From: Ramlibacter rhizophilus | GTDB lineage: Bacteria > Pseudomonadota > Gammaproteobacteria > Burkholderiales > Burkholderiaceae_C | DNA: 64,000 nucleotides | Direction: 5' to 3' | NCBI RefSeq assembly: GCF_004681965.1 | Contig: NZ_SMLL01000005.1 | Span: 310,001-374,000 of the forward strand | Part shown: positions 33,262-43,188 of the stretch, in pieces | Layout of the letters: each line of letters opens with the position of its first letter | How positions within the stretch are numbered: position 1 is the first letter of the stretch | The notes under the pieces: model-generated | Told to the model about the DNA's origin: nothing | Seen by the model: the letters and a program-made list of their open reading frames with translations, nothing else | Databases searched by the model: none | Position numbers and translations under genes: made by a program

Positions 33262-36200
33262 GCCCCTCTGGCGGTGCCGCCACCGAATAAAGTCATCTGC
33301 CCACCACCAGACATACTTGCGTTAAGCCCAGACATCCTGTCTTTCATCCCAGCGCTTGTCGGGATGCCGCGGTAGAGCTCCGAGCCAGTCGCTCTAAAGT
33401 TCCGCCCTAGGTTCGCACCGGCGCTTGCACCTACGGGCCCGGCTCTGAATGAAGCTTGGGCGTAGATACCGGCTCCCATTCCCCACGAAGCACCCTGACA
33501 CTCATCGTATCCAGGCTGCTTGCCAAGCGGGTTGTAGGTGAAGCCGCCGCCGAGGCCCCAGCCGAACTGAAGTGAGGTGAACCCTGAACCGTTAGGATTC
33601 TGGCCGAACGTAATTTGCCCCCCTACACCCGGGAAGAAGCCAACAGTCCAACACTCGAGTCCTAATGGATCGACTCGACTTGTTGGATTCCCCTCCACAT
33701 AGGTGAATCTATTCATACCTCCGGCCATTCCAACCGGATCGCTCGACAAATACCTCCCCTGCTCCGCACTGTAGAACCGAAAGTAGTTCTGGCTCAACCC
33801 TGTATCCCCATCCGCATACTGCCCTGGAAACCTCAGGTTCAGCTCCAGCGCCGCCGAGGTGCTACGTAGCGACAGCGGCTGATTTGACGTGTCACCGTCC
33901 GCTCGCCCAACCGCCCGCAGCACCCCCGTAGGCGCGTTGTCACCGAAGCCCGAGTACGGCCACTGCCACACCGCCTGCCCCTCCTCATCGGTAACCAGCC
34001 GCGGCGTGCCCAGGTGGTCGGTGTGGATGGCGTAGAGCCGAGCGTCGCGGAACAGGCCGACGGGAATCGCAGAGCCATCCTCCAGCGGCAACCACAGGTA
34101 CTCCGTGCGGCCGCGGCCGGCGGCGCTGCCGTTGTCGTACTCGCCCAGCAGCGCCCAGGCGGGAATTGGGCCTTCGCCGTCGCCGTAGATGTAGGCCGTG
34201 CCCAGGTGCACCGGGACAAAGGCTTGCAGCAGCGCACGTAGCCAAGCGATCAGGCCGCCGCCTCGCGGCGCAGCCGCTTGTCGTTGCTCGGGCTCGGGCT
34301 CGGAACGAAAGACGCGCTGGCCCAGCGCGTTGTGCAGGTGATGGACCTGCATCTGCCGCCCCGGCGCTCCCCAGCGCACGGTGGCGAGGCGGCCGGCGAC
34401 GTCGTAGCCGTAGCGGCGCTGGCCGTCGTCCACCAGCGCGCCTTGCGCGTCCAGGGTCCAGGTGACCGCGTCGGTGATGCCGTCGCTGGCGCTGCTGGTG
34501 ATGCCCACCAGGCGATTGCTGCCCGGCGCGATGGTCAGGCGCTGCTCGCGCGTGCCGCCCTGCCCCTGCAGGTCGGCCTCGGCGCTGCGCTGGTCCACGA
34601 CGCTGAGGCGGTTGCCGTTCGGGTCGTAGGTGTAGAGAACTTCGGCACCCTCTCGGGCGAAGCGCGTGAGGCGGTTGCGCACGTCGTGGCCGGCCCGCAA
34701 GCGCAGCACGGCAGCGATGTGCTGGCGCCGGGGGCCGCGGGCCCAGAGAGTCTGGTCGATGGCCGCGATGCGGCCGGCTGCATCATGGGTGAACTGCGCG
34801 AACTCGGTGGCCGTGATGCGCCCGGCCGCATCGAAGCTGCGCTGGGCCCGCGCGCCCGAGCGCCACTGCCAGCCACTGGGCTGGCCCAGGCCGGTGTAGC
34901 GGATGTCGGTGATCCAGGGCTGGCGTGGCGCACCGCGCGCCGGCAGCTGCACGTCGATGCCGACGATGCGGCCCGCCTGCCGCTGGTAGAAAACGCGCAG
35001 GCCACTGGGATAGCGGATGCGCGCGAGCTCGCCGGCCTCCCAGCCCTGCCCGACGCTGAAGCGGCTGGGCGCGCGGGGGTTGTCGTTGACGGTCTGGGTG
35101 CGCTGCGTGATGCGGCCCAGCGCGTCGCGCTGGAAGGAGGTGCTGCCCGACGAATCATCGATGCGGCTCACGCGGCCGCTGGGGTCGTAGCTCCAGTGCT
35201 GCTCGGTGCCATCGGCAAAGCGAACCTGCTGCAGGCGCCCCAAGGCTTCGCGTTCGATGTCGGTCACCTGGTCGCGTGCGTTCTCGATGCGGATCACCTC
35301 ACCACCGGCATCCAGGCCGTAGCGCACCGTGCCGCTGTCGGGACTGGTCTCGGCGGTGATGTCGCCGAAGGCGCTGCGGGTGTAGGTGGTGGCCACGCCG
35401 ATGGGGTCGGTCACCTGGGCCAGCGCATCCTGCGCATCCCAATGCATGAGGGCGGAGAAGCCGTCGGCGAAGGTGGTGCGAATCGGGCGACCTAGGCTGT
35501 CGAGCGTCCAGCGCGTGCTCTGGTTCAGCGGGTCGGTCTCGGCGCTGAGTTGGCCCTTGGCGTCGTAGGTGCGCCGGGTCCAGGCGCCTGTTCCATCCTG
35601 GATGCCGGCGACCAGCCCCAGCCGGTCGAAGACCGTGCGCGTGCGCTGCGCGAGTTCGCCGCCTGCCCCCAGCACCTCCTCCTGCATGGCTGCGCCCTGC
35701 GCGTCGTAGCCATAGCGGACCACCGCCCCACGGTTGTCCTCGATCCGAACGAGGCGCGCTGCGCTGTCGTAGGTATAGCGCAGCACCTGGCCGCTGGGCA
35801 GGGTGAGCGAGGCCAGGGCGCCCGTCGGGTGCCAGGCATAGGCGGTGGTTTCGCCGCCGCGCGTGTGGGTCAGCAGCCGTCCGCGCGGGTCGTAGCGGTA
35901 GTCGGTTTGGAGTCCGCCGGGCTCGGTCATTCGCAGCACACGGCCCGCGCCGTCGTAGGTGTAGTCGGTGCGCTGTCCCATCGGATCGATGCGGGCGACC
36001 AGCATGCCGGCGTCGTCATAGGCGAAGCGCCAATGTGCGCCGCGCGCGTCGGTGGCCGTGGCCATGAGGCCCTGGGCGTTGTAGGTCCAGGTTTCGCGGC
36101 GTTGCTCGCCGGTGGCCAGATCGGTCGCGGTGCGGGCAATGAGGTGCCCGCCCGCGTCGTACTCGTAGGCCGTGCTGCGGCCCGACTCGGTGACCAGCAC

Positions 36201-38096
36201 GGGCAGCCGCCACTGCGCGTGCCACTGCGTCTGCACGGTCTGCGCTTCGGGCAGGCCCGCGGCGCGGGTGACGGCCAGCGGCAGGCGACGCCGCGGGTCC
36301 CACTGCGTTGTGGTGTCCACGCCCAGGAAGTCACGCTCCAGCACCGGCAGACCGGCCATGTCGAATTGGCGCTGGGCCGCGGGTTCTCCAGGCAGCGCTT
36401 CGCTCGTGCCGGCCCTACGCACCTGTCCGTCGCCACCGGTCCAGGTGAGTTGGCGCCGGGTGCCCTGCGGGTCGGTGAGCCAGGCGTCGAGCCGGTACAG
36501 CGCGGGGTCGATGCTGCGGCCCATCACCACGCTGCCCGTGCCAGACACTCCGCCGGAGAACTGCACGCCATAGGTGCCCGCTTCGGTCTGCGTGGCCACG
36601 GCCCGGCCCTGCGCGTCGTAGGCGTAGGTAGCGCTGCGCACGCCGGCTTCGTCGACGATGCCGGTGAGCGCCTGCGGCCAGCGCGGGTCCTCGTACAGGT
36701 ACTGGCGCACGGCCGCATTCGGCCAGCGTGCCCACGCAAGGCGGGCGGCGCCGTCGTAGCCGTAGTCGACGCGGCCTCCGTCCGGGAGATGGACCTGCGT
36801 AAGCAGGCCAGCGCTGTAGCCCAGGCTGAGCCGCCGGCCGAAGGCGTTGGTGACGGAGATCAGTTGCCCCGCGGCGTCGTAGGCCAGCTGCGCCGTCCAG
36901 CCGTTGCGCTGTCGAATGCGGGTGAGCTGGCCTTCGGCCGTGAAGAAGAATTGCGAGTCGTCGGCGGCACGCTGATAGACCCAGCCGGTGTCCACGGGGA
37001 AGAGCGCATCGCGCCGGTTGTCCGGGAGCCAGCCCGCCTGGCCGGCTTCGAAGCGCACCTGCGTGCCCTCGCCCAGCTCCACGATGCGCAGTGACTCACC
37101 GTCGGCACGCAGGCGTCCTGCGTAGCGGTGGCTCCAGCCCGCGCCAAGGCCTGCCGGGACATTGCCTTGGCTGCGGTAGTGGCGCCCCCAGGTGAGCGCA
37201 TGCGGTGCCTGGTCCTCCCAATCCCGCTCGTCCTGCAGCTTCTGTCCACTGGCCGGCTGGATGGGGTTGCCGTAGGAGGCGTCGCAGGTCTGGACGGGGT
37301 CGGCCACCAGCGTCTTGGTGTCGGTGTTCTCGCAGTTGGAGCAGGCGGCCGTGAGCCGGACCTGTCCGGCTGCCAGCTGCGGCGGCACCCATGTGAAAGG
37401 CAGCTGGCCGGCCGCGTCGGTGCTGCCGCTGAGCACCGTATGGCCGTCCTGGCTGATCGTGACTGCAATCCCTGCAGCAGGCGACTCGCCTTTGGTGACG
37501 ACGGCCGCCAGCGGCAGGACCGGGCCAGCCGGCAAGGCACGGGTGCGGCTCCGTCCGGTGAGCTGGATGCGCAAAGGCGTGGGCGGTCCGGGCACGCAGG
37601 CGGCAGCGTTCGCATCCCACCGCATCCGGGCCGGGCAGGCGCAGCTCGCGTCCGGCGTGATGAGGGCGTTGGCCGGACAGGCGCAGGTCGGGCCCGCGTA
37701 GGTGGACGGACCCCAGGTGCGCCAGACCGGTCCCTGCCCGAAGTTGAAGGGCTCCACGTCGCGCCCGCCCATGACCACCTGAGTGCTGGCCCACTGTCCG
37801 CCCTCATAGCCGGCGGGGATGGCGGGATTGGCGAGTTCGCAGGTGGTCGAGGTGGAGCCGACCTGCCCGCAGAACACGATGCCTCCACCGGCCACGTGAG
37901 CCGCGGCGAACTGCTCGCAATGGGCCTGCACGGCTGCCTGCGCGCCCTGCACCCACCGGGCTGCGATGCACTGCGGCCAGCCGGCGACCGAGCACGAAGG
38001 CCGCGGAGCGGGACCGCCGAATCGCGGGTCGGCTGTTTGCGCCGTTGCCGTGAGGCATGCAAGGAGCAGCGCGAGCAGCGCAACGAGTAAACGCAT
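33243..38096 (-). CDS. RHS/YD-repeat protein with signal peptide and C-terminal tip
   Basis: The 1617-residue product starts with a Sec signal peptide ('LLVALLALLLACLTATAQT'), a Cys-rich N-terminal part with an Ig-like segment near 185-270, then a DUF6531-like entry ('SYGNPIQPASGQKLQDERDW') and many YD repeats that should form a beta-cage. The Rhs core ends with 'HTDHLGTPRLVTDEEGQAVW', 'YFRFYSAEQGRYLSSDPVG' and 'YVEGNPTSRVDPLGL'. The ~120-residue tip after it is Gly-rich and of no recognised toxin family. No VgrG or PAAR gene is present. Codon use in the tip is lower in G/C than in the core. AAGGAGG precedes the ATG. Confidence 0.9.
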   Translation of the reverse strand: MRLLVALLALLLACLTATAQTADPRFGGPAPRPSCSVAGWPQCIAARWVQGAQAAVQAHCEQFAAAHVAGGGIVFCGQVGSTSTTCELANPAIPAGYEGGQWASTQVVMGGRDVEPFNFGQGPVWRTWGPSTYAGPTCACPANALITPDASCACPARMRWDANAAACVPGPPTPLRIQLTGRSRTRALPAGPVLPLAAVVTKGESPAAGIAVTISQDGHTVLSGSTDAAGQLPFTWVPPQLAAGQVRLTAACSNCENTDTKTLVADPVQTCDASYGNPIQPASGQKLQDERDWEDQAPHALTWGRHYRSQGNVPAGLGAGWSHRYAGRLRADGESLRIVELGEGTQVRFEAGQAGWLPDNRRDALFPVDTGWVYQRAADDSQFFFTAEGQLTRIRQRNGWTAQLAYDAAGQLISVTNAFGRRLSLGYSAGLLTQVHLPDGGRVDYGYDGAARLAWARWPNAAVRQYLYEDPRWPQALTGIVDEAGVRSATYAYDAQGRAVATQTEAGTYGVQFSGGVSGTGSVVMGRSIDPALYRLDAWLTDPQGTRRQLTWTGGDGQVRRAGTSEALPGEPAAQRQFDMAGLPVLERDFLGVDTTTQWDPRRRLPLAVTRAAGLPEAQTVQTQWHAQWRLPVLVTESGRSTAYEYDAGGHLIARTATDLATGEQRRETWTYNAQGLMATATDARGAHWRFAYDDAGMLVARIDPMGQRTDYTYDGAGRVLRMTEPGGLQTDYRYDPRGRLLTHTRGGETTAYAWHPTGALASLTLPSGQVLRYTYDSAARLVRIEDNRGAVVRYGYDAQGAAMQEEVLGAGGELAQRTRTVFDRLGLVAGIQDGTGAWTRRTYDAKGQLSAETDPLNQSTRWTLDSLGRPIRTTFADGFSALMHWDAQDALAQVTDPIGVATTYTRSAFGDITAETSPDSGTVRYGLDAGGEVIRIENARDQVTDIEREALGRLQQVRFADGTEQHWSYDPSGRVSRIDDSSGSTSFQRDALGRITQRTQTVNDNPRAPSRFSVGQGWEAGELARIRYPSGLRVFYQRQAGRIVGIDVQLPARGAPRQPWITDIRYTGLGQPSGWQWRSGARAQRSFDAAGRITATEFAQFTHDAAGRIAAIDQTLWARGPRRQHIAAVLRLRAGHDVRNRLTRFAREGAEVLYTYDPNGNRLSVVDQRSAEADLQGQGGTREQRLTIAPGSNRLVGITSSASDGITDAVTWTLDAQGALVDDGQRRYGYDVAGRLATVRWGAPGRQMQVHHLHNALGQRVFRSEPEPEQRQAAAPRGGGLIAWLRALLQAFVPVHLGTAYIYGDGEGPIPAWALLGEYDNGSAAGRGRTEYLWLPLEDGSAIPVGLFRDARLYAIHTDHLGTPRLVTDEEGQAVWQWPYSGFGDNAPTGVLRAVGRADGDTSNQPLSLRSTSAALELNLRFPGQYADGDTGLSQNYFRFYSAEQGRYLSSDPVGMAGGMNRFTYVEGNPTSRVDPLGLECWTVGFFPGVGGQITFGQNPNGSGFTSLQFGWGLGGGFTYNPLGKQPGYDECQGASWGMGAGIYAQASFRAGPVGASAGANLGRNFRATGSELYRGIPTSAGMKDRMSGLNASMSGGGQMTLFGGGTARGACTCGR
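33687..33707. repeat. 21-bp direct repeat, core-tip junction inside rhs
   Basis: This is the second copy of the 32869-32889 repeat, in the coding sequence for the 'FTYVEGN' motif at the end of the conserved Rhs core. Confidence 0.85.
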
Positions 38097-38190
38097 CCCT
38101 TCCTCCTTATTAGGAGGTGGATTGTTTACTTTGCTGCTATATCAAGACGGCAAAAATGACAGGGGTAGTTCTGAACGGCTAAGCAGACGC

Positions 38191-40287
38191 TCAAGGCCAG
38201 CCCAGCACCACCACGTTGTCGTGCCCCGGCCCGCCGAAGGCCTGCTCGCGCAGCAGCGCCAGCTGGTCGCGCACGCGCGCGGCCTTCTCGAATTCCAGGT
38301 TGCGGGCGTGTTCCAGCATCTGCTTTTCCAGCCGCTTGATCTCCTTGGCCACGTCCTTCTCGGACATGTCCTGGGCCAGGGCGCGCTGCAGCTCCTGCTT
38401 TTCGGCTTCCTTGCCCGCCTTCTCGCTGTAGACGCCATCGATCAGGTCGCGCACCTGCTTGACGATGCTGCGCGGCGTGATGCCGTGGGCCTCGTTGTGC
38501 ATGATCTGGCGCGCGCGCCGGCGCTCGGTCTCGCCGATGGCCTTGCGCATGGACTCGGTGATGACGTCAGCGTAGAGGATGGCCTTGCCGTGCAGGTTGC
38601 GTGCCGCGCGGCCGATGGTCTGGATCAGGCTGCGCTCGGCGCGCAGGAACCCTTCCTTGTCGGCGTCCAGGATGGCGACCAGAGAGACCTCGGGGATGTC
38701 CAGGCCTTCGCGCAGCAGGTTGATGCCCACCAGCACGTCGAAGGTGCCCAGGCGCAGGTCGCGCAGGATCTCCACGCGCTCGACGGTGTCCACGTCGCTG
38801 TGCAGGTAGCGCACCTTCACGCCGTTGTCGCCCAGGTAGTCCGTGAGCTGTTCGGCCATGCGCTTGGTCAGGGTGGTGATCAGCACGCGCTCGTTCTTCT
38901 CCACCCGGATGCGGATCTCCTGCAGCACGTCGTCCACCTGCCGCGTGGCGGGGCGCACCTCCACCTCGGGGTCGATGAGGCCGGTGGGACGCACCAGCTG
39001 CTCGACCACCTGGCCGGCATGCGTCTTCTCGTAATCGGCCGGCGTGGCCGAGACGAAGATCACCTGCCGCATGCGGGTCTCGAACTCCTCGAACTTCAGC
39101 GGCCGGTTGTCGAGCGCCGAGGGCAGGCGGAAGCCGAACTCCACCAGCGTGGTCTTGCGCGCGCGGTCGCCGTTGTACATGGCCGAGAGCTGGCCGATCA
39201 TCTGGTGGCTCTCGTCCAGGAACATGAGCGAGTCCTTGGGCAGGTAGTCAGTCAGCGTGGAGGGCGGCGCGCCCGGCGGCGCCCCCGAGAGGTGGCGCGT
39301 GTAGTTCTCGATGCCCTTGCAGTGGCCCACCTCGCTGAGCATCTCCAGGTCGAAGCGCGTGCGCTGCTCCAGCCGCTGGGCCTCCACCAGCTTGCCGGCG
39401 GCCACCAGCTCCTTGAGGCGTTCGGAGAGTTCCAGCTTGATGGACTCCACCGCCGACAGCACCTTCTCGCGCGGGGTGACGTAGTGGCTGGAGGGGTAGA
39501 TGGTGAAACGCGGCACCTTCTGGCGGATGCGCCCGGTGAGCGGGTCGAACAGCTGCAGCGACTCGATCTCGTCGTCGAACAGCTCCAGGCGGATGGCCAG
39601 CTCGCTGTGTTCGGCCGGGAACACGTCGATGGTGTCGCCGCGCACGCGGAACGTCCCCCGGGAGAAGTCGTGCTCGTTGCGCGTGTACTGCATGCGAATG
39701 AGCTGCGCGATCACGTCGCGCTGGCCGATCTTGTCGCCCACGCGCGTGATGAAGCGCATCTGCGTGTAGTCCTCCGGCGCGCCGATGCCGTAGATCGCGC
39801 TCACCGTGGCCACGATCACCGTGTCGCGCCGCTCCAGCACGCTCTTGGTGGCCGACAGGCGCATCTGCTCGATGTGCTCGTTGATCGAGCTGTCCTTCTC
39901 GATGAACAGGTCCCGCTGCGGGACGTAGGCCTCCGGCTGGTAGTAGTCGTAGTAGCTCACGAAATACTCCACGGCGTTCTTGGGGAAGAACTCGCGGAAT
40001 TCGCTGTAAAGCTGCGCGGCCAGGGTCTTGTTGGGCGCGAACACGATGGCCGGGCGGCCCAGGCGCGCGATGACGTTGGCCATGGTGAAGGTCTTGCCCG
40101 AGCCGGTCACCCCCAGCAGCGTCTGGTACACCTCGCCGTCCTGCACCCCTTCCACCAGCTTCTCGATGGCCTGGGGCTGGTCGCCCGCCGGGGGGTAGGG
40201 CTGGAACAGCTCGAAGGGGGAACCGGGGTAGCGAACGAACTCGCCCGCGCGCTCGCCGGCGGGCACTTCTTCGAGGGTTTCGGGCAT
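38191..40287 (-). CDS. uvrB: excinuclease ABC subunit B
   Basis: This is the central helicase-like subunit of nucleotide excision repair; it verifies damage with UvrA and recruits UvrC. The 698-residue product has Walker A '[17 protein letters not shown]', the beta-hairpin region '[18 protein letters not shown]', '[10 protein letters not shown]', helicase motif VI '[12 protein letters not shown]' and a C-terminal UVR domain ('[28 protein letters not shown]' region). I chose the ATG at 40287 ('[11 protein letters not shown]'), which fits related proteins; an in-frame ATG at 40323 adds 12 residues. Neither has a clear Shine-Dalgarno. It is divergent from tyrB. Confidence 0.97.
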   Translation of the reverse strand: MPETLEEVPAGERAGEFVRYPGSPFELFQPYPPAGDQPQAIEKLVEGVQDGEVYQTLLGVTGSGKTFTMANVIARLGRPAIVFAPNKTLAAQLYSEFREFFPKNAVEYFVSYYDYYQPEAYVPQRDLFIEKDSSINEHIEQMRLSATKSVLERRDTVIVATVSAIYGIGAPEDYTQMRFITRVGDKIGQRDVIAQLIRMQYTRNEHDFSRGTFRVRGDTIDVFPAEHSELAIRLELFDDEIESLQLFDPLTGRIRQKVPRFTIYPSSHYVTPREKVLSAVESIKLELSERLKELVAAGKLVEAQRLEQRTRFDLEMLSEVGHCKGIENYTRHLSGAPPGAPPSTLTDYLPKDSLMFLDESHQMIGQLSAMYNGDRARKTTLVEFGFRLPSALDNRPLKFEEFETRMRQVIFVSATPADYEKTHAGQVVEQLVRPTGLIDPEVEVRPATRQVDDVLQEIRIRVEKNERVLITTLTKRMAEQLTDYLGDNGVKVRYLHSDVDTVERVEILRDLRLGTFDVLVGINLLREGLDIPEVSLVAILDADKEGFLRAERSLIQTIGRAARNLHGKAILYADVITESMRKAIGETERRRARQIMHNEAHGITPRSIVKQVRDLIDGVYSEKAGKEAEKQELQRALAQDMSEKDVAKEIKRLEKQMLEHARNLEFEKAARVRDQLALLREQAFGGPGHDNVVVLGWP

Positions 40288-40412
40288 CGGGGCGGGTGAG
40301 AAGTTCGACCTAGTGGCCCGCATAAAATCGCGGGCAGCCGGAAAGCGTAGCGCATCCCGGCCCTCCGGGACCCGGCCCGGACCTCACGCACCCACCTTCC
40401 CAAAGGATTTCC

Positions 40413-41609
40413 ATGTCTCTGTTTTCCGCCGTCGAACTGGCACCGCGCGACCCCATCCTCGGCCTCAACGAGCAGTTCAACGCCGACACCAACCTGAACA
40501 AGGTCAACCTCGGCGTGGGCGTGTATTACGACGACCAGGGCAAGCTGCCCCTGCTCGAATGCGTGCTCAAGGCCGAGCAGCAGATGATGAGCAGCCCCAA
40601 GCCGCGCGGCTACCTGCCCATCGACGGCATCGCCGCCTATGACCGCGCCGTGCAGAACCTGGTCTTCGGCGAAGCCAGCCCGGCCGTGAAGGAAGGCCGC
40701 GTCGCCACCGTGCAGACCCTGGGCGGCACCGGTGGCCTGAAGGTGGGGGCCGACTTCCTCAAGAAGATCAATCCCTCGGCCAAGGTCCTGATCAGCGACC
40801 CCAGCTGGGAGAACCACCGCGCCCTGTTCAGCCAGGCCGGCTTCCCGGTGGAGACCTACCCCTACTACGACGCACAGCTGCGCGGCATCAACTTCGAAGG
40901 CATGCTGGCCGCGCTGCGCGGCGCGCCCGAAGGCACGGTGGTGGTGTTGCACGCCTGCTGCCACAACCCCACGGGCTACGACATCACCCCGGCCCAGTGG
41001 GACGAAGTCGTCGCGGCCTGTCAGTCGCGCAAGCTGGTGCCCTTCCTGGACATGGCCTACCAGGGCTTCGGCCACGGCATCGAGGAGGACGGCGCCGTGG
41101 TGGGCAAGTTCGTGGCTTCCGGCCTCACCTTCCTGGTGGCCACCTCGTTTTCCAAGAGCTTCAGCCTCTACGGCGAGCGCGTGGGCGCGCTGTCGGTCCT
41201 GTGCCAGGGCAAGGACGAGGCGGCGCGCGTGCTCTCGCAGCTGAAGATCGCCATCCGCACCAACTACAGCAACCCGCCCATCCATGGCGCCACCGTGGTC
41301 ACCATGGTGCTCACCACGCCCGAGCTGCGCGCCCTGTGGGAGCGCGAACTCGGCGAGATGCGGCTTCGCATCAAGCAGATGCGCCTGGCCCTGGTGGAAA
41401 AGCTCAAGGCCGCCGGCGTCAAGCAGGACATGACCTTCATCACCGAGCAGATCGGCATGTTCAGCTACTCGGGCCTCAGCAAGGACCAGATGGTCCGGCT
41501 GCGTGAGGAATTCGGCGTTTACGGCACCGACAGTGGCCGCATGTGCGTGGCGGCGCTCAATTCGCGGAACATCGACTACGTCTGCGAGTCCATCGCCAAG
41601 GTGCTGTAA
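40413..41609 (+). CDS. tyrB: aromatic amino acid aminotransferase
   Basis: The 398-residue class I aminotransferase transfers an amino group between aromatic amino acids or aspartate and 2-oxoglutarate. Visible are 'FNADTNLNKVNLGVGVYYDDQGKLP', 'GGTGGLKVGADFL', 'SDPSWENHRALFSQAG', the PLP lysine in 'ATSFSKSFSLYGERVG' and the C-terminal substrate Arg in 'TDSGRMCVAALNSRN'. This is the TyrB/AspC subgroup; aromatic preference is inferred. AAAGGA lies upstream of the ATG and a terminator follows 32 bases after the stop. Confidence 0.92.
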   Translation: MSLFSAVELAPRDPILGLNEQFNADTNLNKVNLGVGVYYDDQGKLPLLECVLKAEQQMMSSPKPRGYLPIDGIAAYDRAVQNLVFGEASPAVKEGRVATVQTLGGTGGLKVGADFLKKINPSAKVLISDPSWENHRALFSQAGFPVETYPYYDAQLRGINFEGMLAALRGAPEGTVVVLHACCHNPTGYDITPAQWDEVVAACQSRKLVPFLDMAYQGFGHGIEEDGAVVGKFVASGLTFLVATSFSKSFSLYGERVGALSVLCQGKDEAARVLSQLKIAIRTNYSNPPIHGATVVTMVLTTPELRALWERELGEMRLRIKQMRLALVEKLKAAGVKQDMTFITEQIGMFSYSGLSKDQMVRLREEFGVYGTDSGRMCVAALNSRNIDYVCESIAKVL

Positions 41610-41640
41610 CAGAACGGCGCCTCGGGCCGATCTGAAGAAG

Positions 41641-41668
41641 AAAAGAGCCGCCGGACTGCGGCTCTTTT
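41641..41668 (+). terminator. rho-independent terminator after tyrB
   Basis: An 11-bp perfect stem (41641-41651 with 41658-41668) and a 6-base loop. The stem itself begins with AAAA and ends with TTTT, so it could work on both strands, but the only gene ending here is tyrB. Confidence 0.85.
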
Positions 41669-41844
41669 CCATTGAGCGCAGCGCGTGCTCCTACGGTCGA
41701 ATCAGAGCTCGCCCCGCTGTTGCCGCCGGCCGTTCGTGACGAACTGCCGGTATCCGAACTCCACCCGCATTAGCTCAACCGTTTCCAGCACGAGCCGGGC
41801 GGCGCTGATATATTGCATTGCACCATCCGGATTGGACTTGGACC

Positions 41845-43188
41845 ATGCTCTACCAGATTTACGAAGCCCAGCGCACGCTGATGGAACCCTTCGCGGACTT
41901 CGCGCAGGCAGCCGCCAAGCTCTACAGCAATCCACTTTCCCCCTTCGGGACCAATCCCGTCTCGCAGCGCGTCTCCGCCGGCTATGAGCTGATGTACCGC
42001 CTCTGGAAGGATTACGAAAAGCCCGAGTTCGGCATCAAGACCGTGAAGATCGGCGACTCGGACGTGGTCATCCACGAGTCGGTCGCTCTCGACAAGCCTT
42101 TTTGCGAGCTGCGCCGCTTCAAGCGCTTCACGGACGACCCCGTGCGCCTGGAAGCCATGAAGAAGCAGCCCGTGGTGCTGATCGTGGCGCCCCTGTCCGG
42201 CCACTACGCCACCCTGCTGCGCGACACGGTGCGCGCCATGCTGCAGGACCACAAGGTCTACATCACCGACTGGAAGAACGCCCGCACCGTGCCGCTGGAG
42301 CAGGGCATCTTCCACCTGGACGACTATGTCAACTATGTCCAGGAGTTCATCCGGCACCTGCAGGACCGCTACGGCAACTGCCACGTGGTCAGCGTCTGCC
42401 AGCCCACCGTGCCGGTGCTGGCGGCCGTCTCGCTCATGGCCTCGCGCGGCGAGACCACGCCGCTGAGCATGACCATGATGGGTGGCCCCATCGACGCGCG
42501 CAAATCGCCCACGGCGGTGAACAACCTGGCGATGAACAAGAGCTACCAGTGGTTCGAGAACAACGTGATCTACCGGGTGCCCCAGAGCTTCCCGGGGGCA
42601 GGCCGGCAGGTGTATCCGGGCTTCCTGCAGTACACCGGCTTCGTGGCCATGAACCCGGACCGCCACCTGTCCAGCCACTACGATTACTTCGAGCACCTCA
42701 TCGCCGGCGATGACGCGAGTGCCGAGGCGCACCGCAAGTTCTATGACGAGTACAACGCCGTGCTCGACATGGATGCCGCCTACTACCTGGACACCATCCG
42801 CACCGTGTTCCAGGAGTTTCGGCTGGTGCACGGCACCTGGGACGTGCGCGCGCCCTCGGGCGACCTGGAGCGCGTGCGGCCGCAGGACATCCGCAGCACG
42901 GCGCACCTGACCATCGAGGGCGAACTCGATGACATCTCCGGCTCCGGCCAGACCGCCGCGGCGCACGACCTGTGCACCAGCGTGCCCAAGGACCGCCAGA
43001 AGCACATCGAGGTCAAGGGCGCGGGCCACTACGGCATCTTCAGCGGCCGCCGCTGGCGCGACGTCATCTACCCGCAGGTGCGTGACTTCATCCGCCGCTT
43101 CGACCAGCCGCTCGCGGCCGCCAAGCCGGCGCGCGCCCGCCGCTCCGCCGCCGCCAGCGAAGCCGAGGCCGACAGCAACGCCGCGTGA
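41845..43188 (+). CDS. phaZ: intracellular polyhydroxyalkanoate depolymerase
   Basis: The 447-residue enzyme degrades stored polyhydroxybutyrate in the cytoplasm. It shows the intracellular PHB depolymerase pattern: 'MLYQIYEAQRTLMEPFADFA' N-terminus, 'VVLIVAPLSGHYATLLRDTV', the nucleophile cysteine in 'HVVSVCQPTVPVLA' (about residue 185), 'LTIEGELDDISGSGQT' and the histidine in 'EVKGAGHYGIFSGRRWR'. I chose the ATG at 41845 as the family start; a TTG upstream is not needed. The last 30 residues are Ala/Arg-rich. Its stop overlaps the GTG start of rnfB. Confidence 0.95.
   Translation: MLYQIYEAQRTLMEPFADFAQAAAKLYSNPLSPFGTNPVSQRVSAGYELMYRLWKDYEKPEFGIKTVKIGDSDVVIHESVALDKPFCELRRFKRFTDDPVRLEAMKKQPVVLIVAPLSGHYATLLRDTVRAMLQDHKVYITDWKNARTVPLEQGIFHLDDYVNYVQEFIRHLQDRYGNCHVVSVCQPTVPVLAAVSLMASRGETTPLSMTMMGGPIDARKSPTAVNNLAMNKSYQWFENNVIYRVPQSFPGAGRQVYPGFLQYTGFVAMNPDRHLSSHYDYFEHLIAGDDASAEAHRKFYDEYNAVLDMDAAYYLDTIRTVFQEFRLVHGTWDVRAPSGDLERVRPQDIRSTAHLTIEGELDDISGSGQTAAAHDLCTSVPKDRQKHIEVKGAGHYGIFSGRRWRDVIYPQVRDFIRRFDQPLAAAKPARARRSAAASEAEADSNAA

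Noticed and set aside
37966..40299. A 777-codon plus-strand frame opposite rhs and uvrB
   Set aside because: It spans the intergenic gap between two unrelated genes on the other strand and is His/Ala/Val-rich without domains.
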